Positions 14,728 through 23,634 of a stretch of DNA of 64,000 nt are shown one piece after another. Source of the DNA: DASZXJ01 sp035545895 (GTDB lineage Bacteria; Planctomycetota; Phycisphaerae; Tepidisphaerales; Tepidisphaeraceae). The DNA lies in assembly GCA_035545895.1 (NCBI GenBank), contig DASZXJ010000030.1:1-64000 (forward strand), read 5' to 3'. The notes beneath the pieces are model-generated. The model ran no database searches. It was not told the origin of the DNA and worked only from the letters and a program-made list of their open reading frames with translations. A program made the position numbers and the translations under genes. Each line of letters begins with the position of its first letter. Within the stretch, counting starts at the first letter, position 1.

Positions 14728-16491
14728 ATGTCGGTGATGCCGGCGTTGAATCAGGCGCTTGAACTGTCCCGCCGGGGCGACCACGCCTCGGCTGAACGCA
14801 TCTGCCGTCAGATCGTCGCGGCCCAGCCGGGCAACGCCAAGGCATGGTGTCACATCGGCACGTGCTGTTTGACGGCCAATCGGTTGAAAGAAGCGGGGCA
14901 AGCCTACGAGCAGGCGCTGCGTGCCCAGCCTCACTTTCCCGAAGCGCTGAATAACCTGGCGGTCGTCCATTCGCGACTCAATCGCGTGGAGCAGGCGGCT
15001 GCGCTCTTCAAGGAAGCCATCAACCAGCGTCCCAACTGGGCTGAACCGTTCATCAGCTTGGGACATCTCTATACAAATAATGACCGCCTCGACGACGCTG
15101 CACAGGCATTTCGCAGCGCCACTCTCGCCGAGCCCCGTAATGCTGAAGCACACAATCTACTCGGTAGTGTATTAGCCCGCATGGGCGTGATGGACCAGGC
15201 GCGGCAACGGTTTTCCGAATCCATTCGACTTAATCCAAGGTATGAAACCGCGCACAGTAATTTGCTGTTGGCGCTGAACTATGACACGAAAATAACGTCA
15301 AAGGAATTGATGGCGGAGCATGAATGGTTTGATCGGCTACATGGACAGGGATTGATGCCGGTCGCCCCGCATTTGAATTTGCGAGATCCGAATCGTCCGC
15401 TGCGCGTTGGATATGTTTCACCAGATCTCAGGCGGCACGCGGTGGCGTGGTTCATGTTGCCGGTGTTTTTGAACCACGACCCGAAGCAGGTGCAGGTATT
15501 TGGTTACGCGCAGGCGAGTGAAAGCGACGCAATTGCCGAGCAATTTCGCTCGCGATGCGTCGGCTGGCGGGTGACCGTCGGTCGCACCGATGCGCAAATC
15601 GCAGAGCAGGCTCGCGCCGATGGAATCGATATTCTGGTTGATCTGGCGGGTCACACGGGCGGCAACCGGCTGGGGGCGTTCGGATATCGTCCAGCCCCAG
15701 TGCAAGTCACTTATCTGGGTTACCCCAACACGACGGGAATGTCGGCCATTCATTATCGTTTGACCGATGCGGTGGCAGATCCACCCGGCGAGGAGAGATG
15801 CCATACCGAGGAGTTGGTGCGTTTGCCGGGCACATTCTGCTGTTTTGCACCACCAGTCGATGTGCCTGATGTGGCGGATCTTCCGAGCATCGCCAACGGC
15901 TATGTCACCTTTGGCTTGCTGCACAAGATGTCGAAATTCAACGCGCCAATGCTTGATGTCTGGGCGGCCGTGATGAACGCCGTGCCTGGCTCGCGCCTTC
16001 TGGGTTTTCGAAATACGATGGACCGTTCGGTTCGCGATCGGTGGACCAGGGAATTTGGCAACCGTGGGATATCGGCCGACCGACTGATTTTGGAAAACGG
16101 TTCGGTGAAAGATGGGGTACATCTGACTTTGTATAACAAGATCGACATTTCGCTGGATGCGCTGCCATGGAGCGGCCACGCGACGACCTGCGAATCGATG
16201 TGGATGGGCGTGCCGATGGTGACGCTGCGCGGGACTCGTCATTCGGGCCGTATGTCGGCGAGTATCTTGACCGCGTTGGACATGCCGCAGCTTATTGCGG
16301 AAACGCCGGAGCAGTTTGTTCAGATTGCGTCAGAGCTGGCGAAGGATCGCAGTCGGCTGGCAAAGATGAGGTCGGAGCTTCGCGGGCGGATGCAGGCATC
16401 GACGCTGTGCGACGCGGCCGGTTTTACGCGCCGACTTGAGACGGCGTATCGCGAGATGTGCCGCCGCTGGTGCGAATCGACAAGCAGGTAG
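14728..16491 (+). CDS. TPR protein with O-GlcNAc-transferase (GT41, SPINDLY-type) domain
   Basis: A 588-residue cytoplasmic protein. Residues 1-190 form five or so TPR repeats (for example AWCHIGTCCLTANRLKEAG). From about 220 comes a GT41 catalytic domain in two halves: GYVSPDLRRHAVAWF with the conserved His, DLAGHTGGNR, PVQVTYLGYPNTTG, and the nucleotide-sugar region LDALPWSGHATTCESMWMG. These are the motifs of SPINDLY and OGT, which transfer a sugar from a UDP- or GDP-donor to Ser/Thr of proteins selected by the TPRs. Donor and targets are unknown here. Bacterial relatives sometimes modify flagellin, but the flagellin gene is 38 kb away. The ATG at 14728 follows GAAAGG. Confidence 0.88.
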   Translation: MSVMPALNQALELSRRGDHASAERICRQIVAAQPGNAKAWCHIGTCCLTANRLKEAGQAYEQALRAQPHFPEALNNLAVVHSRLNRVEQAAALFKEAINQRPNWAEPFISLGHLYTNNDRLDDAAQAFRSATLAEPRNAEAHNLLGSVLARMGVMDQARQRFSESIRLNPRYETAHSNLLLALNYDTKITSKELMAEHEWFDRLHGQGLMPVAPHLNLRDPNRPLRVGYVSPDLRRHAVAWFMLPVFLNHDPKQVQVFGYAQASESDAIAEQFRSRCVGWRVTVGRTDAQIAEQARADGIDILVDLAGHTGGNRLGAFGYRPAPVQVTYLGYPNTTGMSAIHYRLTDAVADPPGEERCHTEELVRLPGTFCCFAPPVDVPDVADLPSIANGYVTFGLLHKMSKFNAPMLDVWAAVMNAVPGSRLLGFRNTMDRSVRDRWTREFGNRGISADRLILENGSVKDGVHLTLYNKIDISLDALPWSGHATTCESMWMGVPMVTLRGTRHSGRMSASILTALDMPQLIAETPEQFVQIASELAKDRSRLAKMRSELRGRMQASTLCDAAGFTRRLETAYREMCRRWCESTSR

Positions 16492-16502
16492 GAGTCTGAA
16501 TC

Positions 16503-17024
16503 ATGTCTCAACTCATCATTTCAGCAATTGGCCCGGATCGTCCCGGACTGGTTGGAGAATTGACCGGCCATCTTCACGATGCCGGTGGAAATATTCTCGA
16601 TTCGCGCATGGTGAATCTGCGCGGACAATTTGCGTTGATGATTTTGCTGGAAGTGTCTGATGCAGCAGCCAAAACACTGCCTCGCGATTTGCCGGGGATT
16701 GGCACAAAGATGGGATTGAATGTGCTGGTCAGTTCGCAAGGCGCTGCCGCCAAAGCGGTGCAGGGTTTGCAATTCAAGCTCAAGACTTATTCGATGGATC
16801 AGCCGGGCATCGTCGCGCGGCTGACGAATCTGTTAAGTCAGCATGAAGTGAACATCGAAGAACTGGTGGCCCACCAGGAATCAGCCGCCTTTGCAGGGTC
16901 ATCGCTGTTTGTGACTGAAATGAAGCTGACGGTGCCGGCTAAGGTGCCGGTGCGTAAGCTCCGCAGCGAATTGGAATCGCTTTGCAATGAACTGAATTGT
17001 GACGTTGACCTGGAACCGAATTAG
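16503..17024 (+). CDS. Double ACT-domain protein (GcvR-like)
   Basis: A 173-residue protein composed of two ACT domains: residues 1-80 begin LIISAIGPDRPGLVGELTG, and 90-173 contain YSMDQPGIVARLTNLLSQH. This is the arrangement of GcvR, the glycine-responsive repressor of the glycine cleavage system in enterobacteria. In planctomycetes the function of this family is not proven; it could be another amino-acid-sensing regulator. No DNA-binding domain is present, so it would act through a partner. It starts 11 bases after the glycosyltransferase gene, probably in the same transcript. Confidence 0.8.
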   Translation: MSQLIISAIGPDRPGLVGELTGHLHDAGGNILDSRMVNLRGQFALMILLEVSDAAAKTLPRDLPGIGTKMGLNVLVSSQGAAAKAVQGLQFKLKTYSMDQPGIVARLTNLLSQHEVNIEELVAHQESAAFAGSSLFVTEMKLTVPAKVPVRKLRSELESLCNELNCDVDLEPN

Positions 17025-17026
17025 GC

Positions 17027-17089
17027 GGTACTGGGCCAGTTTACAAGCGGCGGGGCTAAATGAACCAGCCTCAAACTGACCCCGTTACC
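17027..17089. repeat. Imperfect inverted repeat related to the 19-bp repeats
   Basis: GGTACTGGGCCAGTTT at 17027-17042 and TCAAACTGACCCCGTTACC at 17071-17089 face each other and resemble the 19-bp inverted repeat found at 11072 and 13434. The enclosed 28 bases have no gene. The rest of the gap to 17203 shows nothing recognisable. Confidence 0.4.
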
Positions 17090-17203
17090 AATCAGGCCAT
17101 GGTTGCACGCAGGGGCTCCAGGGCTGATAATTGCGGTTGGAGACTAAGGCAGCCATTTGGAAATGCCGACATTTTGAGATAGCCACATACGTCTGATAGC
17201 CTG

Positions 17204-18508
17204 ATGCCCATCTTGCTCGCACAGCTTCAAGGCAGTCGCGCCTTCACCGCCGATGAGGTGCTCTCGCCTTACGTCTACGTTTTTTATGTTGCTTTCATCG
17301 TGTCGTGGATGTTCACGCCCGTGATGCGCGCGGTGGCGGTGTATTACGGCATCGTCGATCAACCGGATCAACTTCGCAAGGTGCATACGTCTCCCGTGGC
17401 GTATCTGGGAGGCGTGGCTGTATTTCTTGGCTGGGTGTGCGGGTTGGCTTCGAGTCAATTTCTCTTGCTGCACCGAACCGCGCCGCCGCTAAGCCATGTG
17501 GTCGTGAATCTGGGAATTGTTGCCGGCGCGTGCATCATTCTGTCGTTGGGATTGTGGGATGACCTGAGGCACATCAAGCCATGGATGAAGATCACGGGAC
17601 AGGTTGCGGCGGCGTGCACGTTGCTGGCCTCGGGTGTCGGGCAGAATATGACCGGACAGTTCCTGTTTCCGATTTTCAGCAAAGCGGAAGTCTATTTTCA
17701 TCTGCCGGTCAGTAAAAATGTATATGACACCCTGGTCATGGTCAGCAGCGATGCCCTGGTGATCGCCATCGTCGTATTCTGCTGCAACGCCACAAACCTG
17801 ATGGACGGCTTGGATGGTTTGTGCGGCGGAGTGACGGGAATCATCGCGGCAGGATTCACGCTGCTGGCGGTTTATCTGGGCATGAATAGCTCGGCCGATC
17901 AGACTAACGATGATGCGCTTCGGGTTGTATTATCTCTCGCCTTGCTTGGCGGGGTGCTGGGATTTGTCCCATACAACTTCAACCCGGCCTCGATTTTCAT
18001 GGGCGACACGGGAAGCATGTTTCTCGGGTTCAGCTGCGCGCTCATGATCATTTTGATGGGCGAAGTGGCTTCGCGGTGGTTCCTTGCCGCGATGGTGATG
18101 TTTGCCTTGCCGATCCTCGATACCAGCCTCGCGTTTGCCCGCCGATGGGTGAACCGCAGACCTTTTTTCAGTGCGGATAAACATCATTTCCATCATCAGT
18201 TGGTTGCCCGCGGCATGTCGGTCCGCCGGGCCGTTGTGGTGCTCTATGTGCTGGCAATCATCTTCGTGCTTTGCGGCACCGCCATCGTCTTCATGCGAAC
18301 GCGCTATGCAGGCATGTTCTACATGGTGATATTCTGCTCGATCATTGTGGCTGCTTATAAGATGGGGATGGTGCATGAGCGGCCTGCGGTCGTGACGCGT
18401 CGCCCGCTGGATCAATCCGGTTCGCTTCCTTCGCCTCAGCCGATCGAATCAAGCTCGGTTCTTGAAGTGCGGGACGACCGCAACCAGAAAAGTTCGAGTC
18501 GTTCGTAA
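17204..18508 (+). CDS. Polyprenyl-phosphate N-acetylhexosamine 1-phosphate transferase (WecA/TagO/MraY superfamily)
   Basis: A 434-residue integral membrane enzyme with about ten hydrophobic segments. It starts glycan synthesis by moving a sugar-1-phosphate from UDP-sugar to undecaprenyl phosphate. Superfamily motifs are seen: DQPDQLRKVHTSPVAYLGG near residue 50, CNATNLMDGLDGL with the catalytic Asp residues near 195, FMGDTGSMFLG near 265, and DKHHFHHQLVARG with the His motif near 326, which marks the WecA/TagO side and not MraY itself. The C-terminal 50 residues are hydrophilic and variable. With the UDP-sugar dehydrogenase at 25 kb it suggests a surface polysaccharide. The start at 17204 is the first ATG. 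Confidence 0.88.
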   Translation: MPILLAQLQGSRAFTADEVLSPYVYVFYVAFIVSWMFTPVMRAVAVYYGIVDQPDQLRKVHTSPVAYLGGVAVFLGWVCGLASSQFLLLHRTAPPLSHVVVNLGIVAGACIILSLGLWDDLRHIKPWMKITGQVAAACTLLASGVGQNMTGQFLFPIFSKAEVYFHLPVSKNVYDTLVMVSSDALVIAIVVFCCNATNLMDGLDGLCGGVTGIIAAGFTLLAVYLGMNSSADQTNDDALRVVLSLALLGGVLGFVPYNFNPASIFMGDTGSMFLGFSCALMIILMGEVASRWFLAAMVMFALPILDTSLAFARRWVNRRPFFSADKHHFHHQLVARGMSVRRAVVVLYVLAIIFVLCGTAIVFMRTRYAGMFYMVIFCSIIVAAYKMGMVHERPAVVTRRPLDQSGSLPSPQPIESSSVLEVRDDRNQKSSSRS

Positions 18509-18517
18509 CCCCAGCGT

Positions 18518-19354
18518 TTAAGCCATTCGTGCAGCGCCAATCGCAGCGTGAAAATCATGCTCGGCCGTGCTGAGCGTCCAATTTTTCAATGCCACCTTGG
18601 TGAGGTTTTCGTTGATCCGGTTTTGAAGCTCACTCGACAGGTGCTTGAGGCGAAGTCCGATGCCGCCCGCGAGAATCACGTGCTGCGGACGATAGATGGC
18701 ATGGCAGATTCGAACCGCGCGGATGAGCGCCCGTATCGGATCGTCGGAAACCTTCACGTTCTGAAAAAACGACTCCATGCTGCCATATGCGCGGATGAGA
18801 GCGGGTGCACCGAGGTAGGCTTCGAGTGAGCCGGCGCCATTGTCCGGGCCAATGGGCGGATGGTCGCCAAGCGATACGTCGATTTGTCCGATGTGGCCGG
18901 GCGATCCGGGTTCGGTCTCAAGTGGTTTGCCTTCGTCCATGACGGCTGCACCGACGCCCGTGCCGATCGCGAGCACCAGCACACGGCTGGTAAGTTTTTT
19001 TGCAACGATCAAATCAGCGGCGGCTGCAACCGTGTCATTGAAGATCTTCGTTTGTCTGGCCGGTTTTCCGATTGCACGAGCGATTAAGTCATCGAGTGAG
19101 ACTCCAGCTAACTTTGGCAAATTCACACTCAATGTTATTTTACACCTTTTCGGATCGACGATACCGGGCACACATAAACCGATTGCATCGAAATCTCCCT
19201 TGTGCGGTTCAAGGACTTGCTGCAACACGCTAATGAGTTGGTTTGGAGCAGGATCAGAATAGGTTGCGCTTTGCTCTTTCCAGAGAACCTCACCTTGGTG
19301 GATGGTCGCTAGTTTGATGGAACTTCCGCCAATATCGATGCCGAGAGTCATCAT
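18518..19354 (-). CDS. ROK-family sugar kinase
   Basis: A 278-residue ASKHA-fold kinase. LGIDIGGSSIK is the N-terminal phosphate-binding loop, FNDTVAAA holds the catalytic Asp, and LAIGTGVGAAVMDEG is the second phosphate loop. The region after GSPGHIG lacks the zinc-binding Cys cluster (CGCxxxGCxE) of many ROK proteins; DNGAGSLEAYLG occupies its place. No HTH domain, so it is a kinase rather than a ROK repressor; substrate could be glucose or another hexose. The start at 19354 has AGGA eight bases upstream; three codons earlier is another ATG. It diverges from a GntR/LacI regulator, which is a likely controller. Confidence 0.83.
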   Translation of the reverse strand: MMTLGIDIGGSSIKLATIHQGEVLWKEQSATYSDPAPNQLISVLQQVLEPHKGDFDAIGLCVPGIVDPKRCKITLSVNLPKLAGVSLDDLIARAIGKPARQTKIFNDTVAAAADLIVAKKLTSRVLVLAIGTGVGAAVMDEGKPLETEPGSPGHIGQIDVSLGDHPPIGPDNGAGSLEAYLGAPALIRAYGSMESFFQNVKVSDDPIRALIRAVRICHAIYRPQHVILAGGIGLRLKHLSSELQNRINENLTKVALKNWTLSTAEHDFHAAIGAARMA

Positions 19355-19506
19355 TCCATTCATCCTAGTTTGCCGAGATTATAGCGAAAAGGGGTAGGGG
19401 AACTTCCTAAGTTATGAAATATAAACGGTTTTGTCTTCAGCTTTGGGAGGGTTTTATTATAAATTATAGAAGCAATAGGGGATCAACTTGAGCAGGCGGG
19501 TTAGGG

Positions 19507-20589
19507 ATGGATCTCAGCGGGCTTAAGGTGACTTCCCAAGGTCGCGGGCAACCATTGTATCTGGCGGCTTGCGAGGTTCTGAAAAAGGGGGTCGATGCCG
19601 GAGTCTTTCCGGTCGGCCGACGTCTGCCTTCCACAAAAGAATTGGCCAGGCACATGGAGATTTCCCTGGTCACCGCGCACCGCGCTCTTCTCGAACTGGT
19701 GCACGCAGGTGTCCTTCGCCGGGCACAGGGGAAGGGAACGTTCGTGCACGAACGCTACGGACAAAGGCGCGGAAGCGCAGCCATGCGAATCGGGCTGGTC
19801 AGTCCGGCGGAAGATGCCCTTGAATATTTTTACCGAGCTCGGGTTTTCGAGGGCATTCGTCAAGCCGCGCGGCAACTTTCCATCGACCTGCTTTTGCTCG
19901 GGCTGGATGAAGACGTGCGCGGCGAATGCAGCGGGCTCGTGATGATGTCCCCCCAGCCCGAGCAGATCGAAACCATTGTTTCATCGAATAATCATAAGCC
20001 TGCGTTGATTGTCGGAGCACGGTCGTCATCGCCTCGCGCCGGATGGATGGATATCGATAATTTCGATATCGGTCGCCGGGCTGCGATGCACCTGTGCGAC
20101 GCAGGACATCAATTGATCGGCTTTATGGGCGGAGAAGACAGCGTGATCCACGCACAGGAGCGCTGGCGCGGATTCCTTGCTTGTTGCCAGCAGCGCAACG
20201 TCGCGCTGCGCGACCAGAACATCATTCGCTGCCTGACCTGGAAGCTGGATCATCGCGAGCACATGGGCTTAATCAGGGCGCTTAGCAGTCCGAGTCGTCC
20301 CACCGCGATTTTCGCAGCCGGTTACGACTTTGCGATGGATGTTTACGCTGCGGCCCGTACCGTCGGTCTTTCAATTCCGCGCGATTTATCGGTCATCGGC
20401 GTGGATGACACACCCAGCACGCCCAACCTCGATCCGCCCATGACCACCTTCCGCCAGCCTCTGGTGCAATTGGGTCATACAGCCGTGACAACGCTGCACG
20501 ATCAGGTTGCCAACGAGGATTGGGTGCCCGTCGGCCGTACTTTGCGAGCCGAGCTGATCATCCGCGGCTCGACCGGTTCACCGGGCTGA
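19507..20589 (+). CDS. GntR/LacI hybrid transcriptional regulator
   Basis: A 360-residue regulator. Residues 10-85 form a GntR winged helix (GVFPVGRRLPSTKELARHME, then LVTAHRALLELVHAGVLRRA); residues 95-355 form a LacI-type periplasmic-binding-like ligand domain (IGLVSPAEDALEYFY, SVIGVDDTPSTPNLDPPMTT). This domain pairing is that of AraR of Bacillus and many planctomycete sugar regulators; the effector is probably a sugar. It is transcribed divergently from the ROK kinase with 150 bases between the starts, so both may share an operator. That AT-rich gap includes TATTAT and TTGTCT in plausible promoter positions for this gene. Confidence 0.87.
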   Translation: MDLSGLKVTSQGRGQPLYLAACEVLKKGVDAGVFPVGRRLPSTKELARHMEISLVTAHRALLELVHAGVLRRAQGKGTFVHERYGQRRGSAAMRIGLVSPAEDALEYFYRARVFEGIRQAARQLSIDLLLLGLDEDVRGECSGLVMMSPQPEQIETIVSSNNHKPALIVGARSSSPRAGWMDIDNFDIGRRAAMHLCDAGHQLIGFMGGEDSVIHAQERWRGFLACCQQRNVALRDQNIIRCLTWKLDHREHMGLIRALSSPSRPTAIFAAGYDFAMDVYAAARTVGLSIPRDLSVIGVDDTPSTPNLDPPMTTFRQPLVQLGHTAVTTLHDQVANEDWVPVGRTLRAELIIRGSTGSPG

Positions 20590-20618
20590 TTGGTGAAAGT
20601 CCTCCTTTCCCAAAATTG

Positions 20619-20700
20619 AGTTCGTTTTGTGTTTTCGACGATCCGCCCCTTGCATTTCCGAACCGAAACCAGTCGCGAGCGACCGGGCTAAAAAAGAGGT
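20619..20700 (+). repeat. Degenerate composite dispersed repeat, copy 3
   Basis: GAGTTCGTTTTGTGTTTTC near 20619 is followed at 20666-20699 by CCAGTCGCGAGCGACCGGGC and then TAAAAAAGAGG, which match the first and last blocks of the copies at 1-116 and 9899-10027. The left arm of the palindrome is lost. There is no gene between 20590 and 20800. Confidence 0.5.
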
Positions 20701-20800
20701 TGTCCGTTCCTTGAATTGCCCCCGTTGTGTTCATCCGTATACCAGAACCATTTCATTAGAGACTTTTGTCATAAATGACGCGAATAATACGGCCGAGAAT

Positions 20801-21007
20801 ATGACGGTGGTTTGGCCTGCGCAGTCAGCAGTTTTGGACAAACGAAGCAATACGCCGATTGTCATAGGTCCAACATCACGTCCGCTAAGCGATGCAGACA
20901 TTGCCAAGGAAGTAGTCAGGCAGAATAACGATGCCGCAGCACTGCAACAGCAAGCGAAAACTCGAATTGAGCAGGTCGGCAGGCCTGCCACATTGCCTGC
21001 CAAGTAA
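20801..21007 (+). CDS. Hypothetical small protein
   Basis: A 68-codon frame from the ATG at 20801, without a recognised domain. The product ends in a predicted helical, Gln/Ala-rich stretch (IAKEVVRQNNDAAALQQQAK). No ribosome binding site is evident. It is 28 bases upstream of another unknown gene in the same direction. It may be real or a remnant; the call rests on the open frame and its plausible protein-like composition. Confidence 0.3.
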   Translation: MTVVWPAQSAVLDKRSNTPIVIGPTSRPLSDADIAKEVVRQNNDAAALQQQAKTRIEQVGRPATLPAK

Positions 21008-21035
21008 GATTGTAAATATTGACCGAGATGGCAAT

Positions 21036-21545
21036 ATGCGACGTCAATTTTATCTGGCCGCGTGTGTACTCTGCACCTTCACATCATTTTCTTTTACTCT
21101 CGCGCAAGCCCCAGCTGATCAGGTAGTTACCTCTATGTCTTCGCTTACCGAGATTTCCGTCTCTCTGTCTGCAAAGGAAAAAGTTTGGATTCAAGACTGG
21201 GAAAAAGAGGAAATTGCGGGCAAGCCGGCCTCGCTCCAAAAAATTGAAGCACTGTCCGCATTGCTTCAAAAGTCCGACATGGGGATTTTTCAATCCGTGC
21301 CGCTCCTTCGCGTCATCGCCTTTGTGGATGGTCGGGAAGGCATCGAACCGTTGGTGAAGGTTGTTCTCGCCAACGCGAAGAAGCAGCTTTCGGAATTTGC
21401 CCCGCCAGATCCAACGCCGCGAGCGATGATTGATGCCCTTTGGCCGCTGCATGATTTGCTTTGGGATAAACCTTGGCCTGGCTCATCAAATTGCGCGAGC
21501 AATCATTTTTTTCTTGGCCAATGGTGTCAATTAGTTTCGGGCTAA
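21036..21545 (+). CDS. Hypothetical exported protein
   Basis: A 169-residue protein with a clear signal peptide (MRRQFYLAACVLCTFTSFSF, likely cleaved after TLAQA). The mature part is helical and charged, with phrases such as GREGIEPLVKVVLANAKKQL that could be one or two HEAT-like helices; no family is recognised. The last 20 residues (NCASNHFFLGQWCQLVSG) differ in character, so the C-terminus may have been altered by a frameshift. The longer frame from 20931 would bury the signal peptide and is rejected. Confidence 0.5.
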   Translation: MRRQFYLAACVLCTFTSFSFTLAQAPADQVVTSMSSLTEISVSLSAKEKVWIQDWEKEEIAGKPASLQKIEALSALLQKSDMGIFQSVPLLRVIAFVDGREGIEPLVKVVLANAKKQLSEFAPPDPTPRAMIDALWPLHDLLWDKPWPGSSNCASNHFFLGQWCQLVSG

Positions 21546-21577
21546 ACGGGACCGGCTGATCCTGCTACAATGCGTCC

Positions 21578-23617
21578 ATGACGCAAACGGTGGCTCGGCA
21601 AGATGGGACTGCATTGATTAAAGGCGACGCGTATCTCGAGCCATACGCTCCCCAATTGCGCGAGCGTTTTGCCTATCACCAGGCAGCGCTGGCAAAAATA
21701 CAACAGGATGGCGGATTACTTGGTCCCATCAGCCAGGGGCATCGATATTTTGGATTTAATCGCGGTCAGCTCTGGGGAAAAGATGGCGTCTGGTATCGCG
21801 AATGGGCGCCGGCGGCCATTCAGCTTCGACTGATCGGCGACTTCAATAATTGGGATCGCTACGGCCATCCGCTGGTCCGCGATCAATGGGGCGTGTGGAG
21901 CTTATTCCTGGCTGACGATCAGTTCGGCAAGACGTTTGTGCATGGCGGCCGGGTCAAGGTGACGGTCGTCAACGAAGACAAATCGATGGACCGGATCCCA
22001 GCGTATATTCGACGGGTGGTCGAAGAGCAGAGCACGCATCATTTCATCGGGCAGTATTGGAATCCACCGGAGCCGTACGTTTGGAAGAATGAGAACCCAC
22101 AGCAGAGCCGCGGGCTTCGGATTTACGAATCGCATGTGGGGATGGCGACCGAGGAATATCGTGTTGGCACATACGACGAATTCACGGAAAAAGTCCTGCC
22201 GCGCGTGAAGGAGCTTGGTTACAACGCCATCCAACTGATGGCGATCCAGGAGCATCCATATTATGGAAGCTTCGGATATCACGTGAGCAACTTTTATGCG
22301 GTCAGTTCTCGCTTTGGCACGCCTGAGCAACTGAAACATCTGATTGATGTGGCCCATGGCATGGGAATCGTGGTGCTGCTCGACCTGGTTCATAGCCACA
22401 GTGTGAAGAACACGCAGGAAGGGTTGAACCAGTTTGATGGCACTGATTTTCAGTATTTTCATGCCGGCCCACGTGGAGTGCATGTGGCGTGGGATTCGAT
22501 GCTGTTTGATTACAGCAAATATGAGGTCCAACGATTTTTGCTGAGCAACGTTCGCTATTGGCTGGAGGAATTTCGCTTTGACGGGTTCCGCTTTGATGGC
22601 GTGACGAGCATGATGTATCTCGATCATGGGCTGGGCAAGGAATTCGGCAATTACGGGGATTACTTTGGCGACAATGTCGATAAGGATGCAATTTTGTATT
22701 TGCAACTCGCCAATGATGTCGCGCACGCGGTAAAGCCGGATGCGATCACAGTGGCCGAGGATGTCAGCGGCATGGTGGGCATGGCCAAGCCCGCCGCGGA
22801 AGGCGGCATCGGGTTTGACTACCGCCTGGCGATGGGCGTGCCGGATTATTGGATCAAGCTGCTCAAGGAGAAAAAGGACGAGCAATGGATGCTCGGGGAC
22901 ATTTATCACACGCTGCTGAATCGCCGCAAAGGCGAAAAACATGTCGGTTACGCCGAAAGCCACGACCAGGCGATGGTGGGTGACAAGACGATCGCGTTCT
23001 GGCTGATGGACAAAGAGATGTACTGGAACATGGCCAATGAGCGGAACAGCGTGGTCATCGATCGGGGCATCGCGCTGCACAAGATGATTCGCCTGATTAC
23101 CTTCTCGCTGGCGGGCGAAGGATATCTCAACTTCATGGGCAACGAGTTTGGCCATCCGGAATGGATCGATTTCCCGCGCGAAGGTAACGGCTTCAGTTTT
23201 AATTATGCGCGCCGGCAGTGGTCGCTGGCTGACAATCCGTTTTTGAGATACAAGGCCCTGAAGGAATTCGATCGGGCCATGATGCAACTGGATGAAAAAT
23301 ACGGGCTGCTGGATGATCCGTTTATTGAGCAACTTGCGTTACACGAAGACACCCGGCAACTGGTCTATCATCGTGGGCCATTGGTGTTCATTTATAATTT
23401 CCACCCAACCGAATCGTACACCGGTTTGCGCCTGCCCATGCCCGAGCCACGAGACTATGAACTGGTTTTAACCACCGACGCCAAGCGATTTGCCGGCCCC
23501 GGCGTGGTCAAGGAGGACATGGTTTATCCGTGGCAGCACGTACCGATGTATGGTCGGAATCAGACAATTCAGATTTATATCCCGCCCCGCAGCGCCCAGG
23601 TGCTGGCGCCAATTTAG
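21578..23617 (+). CDS. glgB: 1,4-alpha-glucan branching enzyme, eukaryote-like GH13_8 type
   Basis: Forms alpha-1,6 branches in glycogen. The protein has 679 residues: an N-terminal CBM48 domain (about 60-160, with REWAPAAIQLRLIGDFNNW), the GH13 barrel, and a C-terminal beta domain. Catalytic residues are Asp340 in FRFDGVTSM, Glu394 in AEDVSGM and Asp463 in ESHDQ. The phrases RIYESHVGMA, QLMAIQEHPYYGSFGY, and IAFWLMDKEMYWNM are those of the eukaryotic GBE1-like class rather than the usual bacterial GlgB. No other glycogen gene is adjacent; the ROK kinase and pgl are the nearest sugar genes. lipB follows after 17 bases and may be co-transcribed. Confidence 0.95.
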   Translation: MTQTVARQDGTALIKGDAYLEPYAPQLRERFAYHQAALAKIQQDGGLLGPISQGHRYFGFNRGQLWGKDGVWYREWAPAAIQLRLIGDFNNWDRYGHPLVRDQWGVWSLFLADDQFGKTFVHGGRVKVTVVNEDKSMDRIPAYIRRVVEEQSTHHFIGQYWNPPEPYVWKNENPQQSRGLRIYESHVGMATEEYRVGTYDEFTEKVLPRVKELGYNAIQLMAIQEHPYYGSFGYHVSNFYAVSSRFGTPEQLKHLIDVAHGMGIVVLLDLVHSHSVKNTQEGLNQFDGTDFQYFHAGPRGVHVAWDSMLFDYSKYEVQRFLLSNVRYWLEEFRFDGFRFDGVTSMMYLDHGLGKEFGNYGDYFGDNVDKDAILYLQLANDVAHAVKPDAITVAEDVSGMVGMAKPAAEGGIGFDYRLAMGVPDYWIKLLKEKKDEQWMLGDIYHTLLNRRKGEKHVGYAESHDQAMVGDKTIAFWLMDKEMYWNMANERNSVVIDRGIALHKMIRLITFSLAGEGYLNFMGNEFGHPEWIDFPREGNGFSFNYARRQWSLADNPFLRYKALKEFDRAMMQLDEKYGLLDDPFIEQLALHEDTRQLVYHRGPLVFIYNFHPTESYTGLRLPMPEPRDYELVLTTDAKRFAGPGVVKEDMVYPWQHVPMYGRNQTIQIYIPPRSAQVLAPI

Positions 23618-23634
23618 GCTCATATACTCAATCG

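Noticed and set aside
21902..23332. A 476-codon minus-strand frame opposite glgB
   Set aside because: Antisense to a strongly conserved enzyme; no protein-like motifs.
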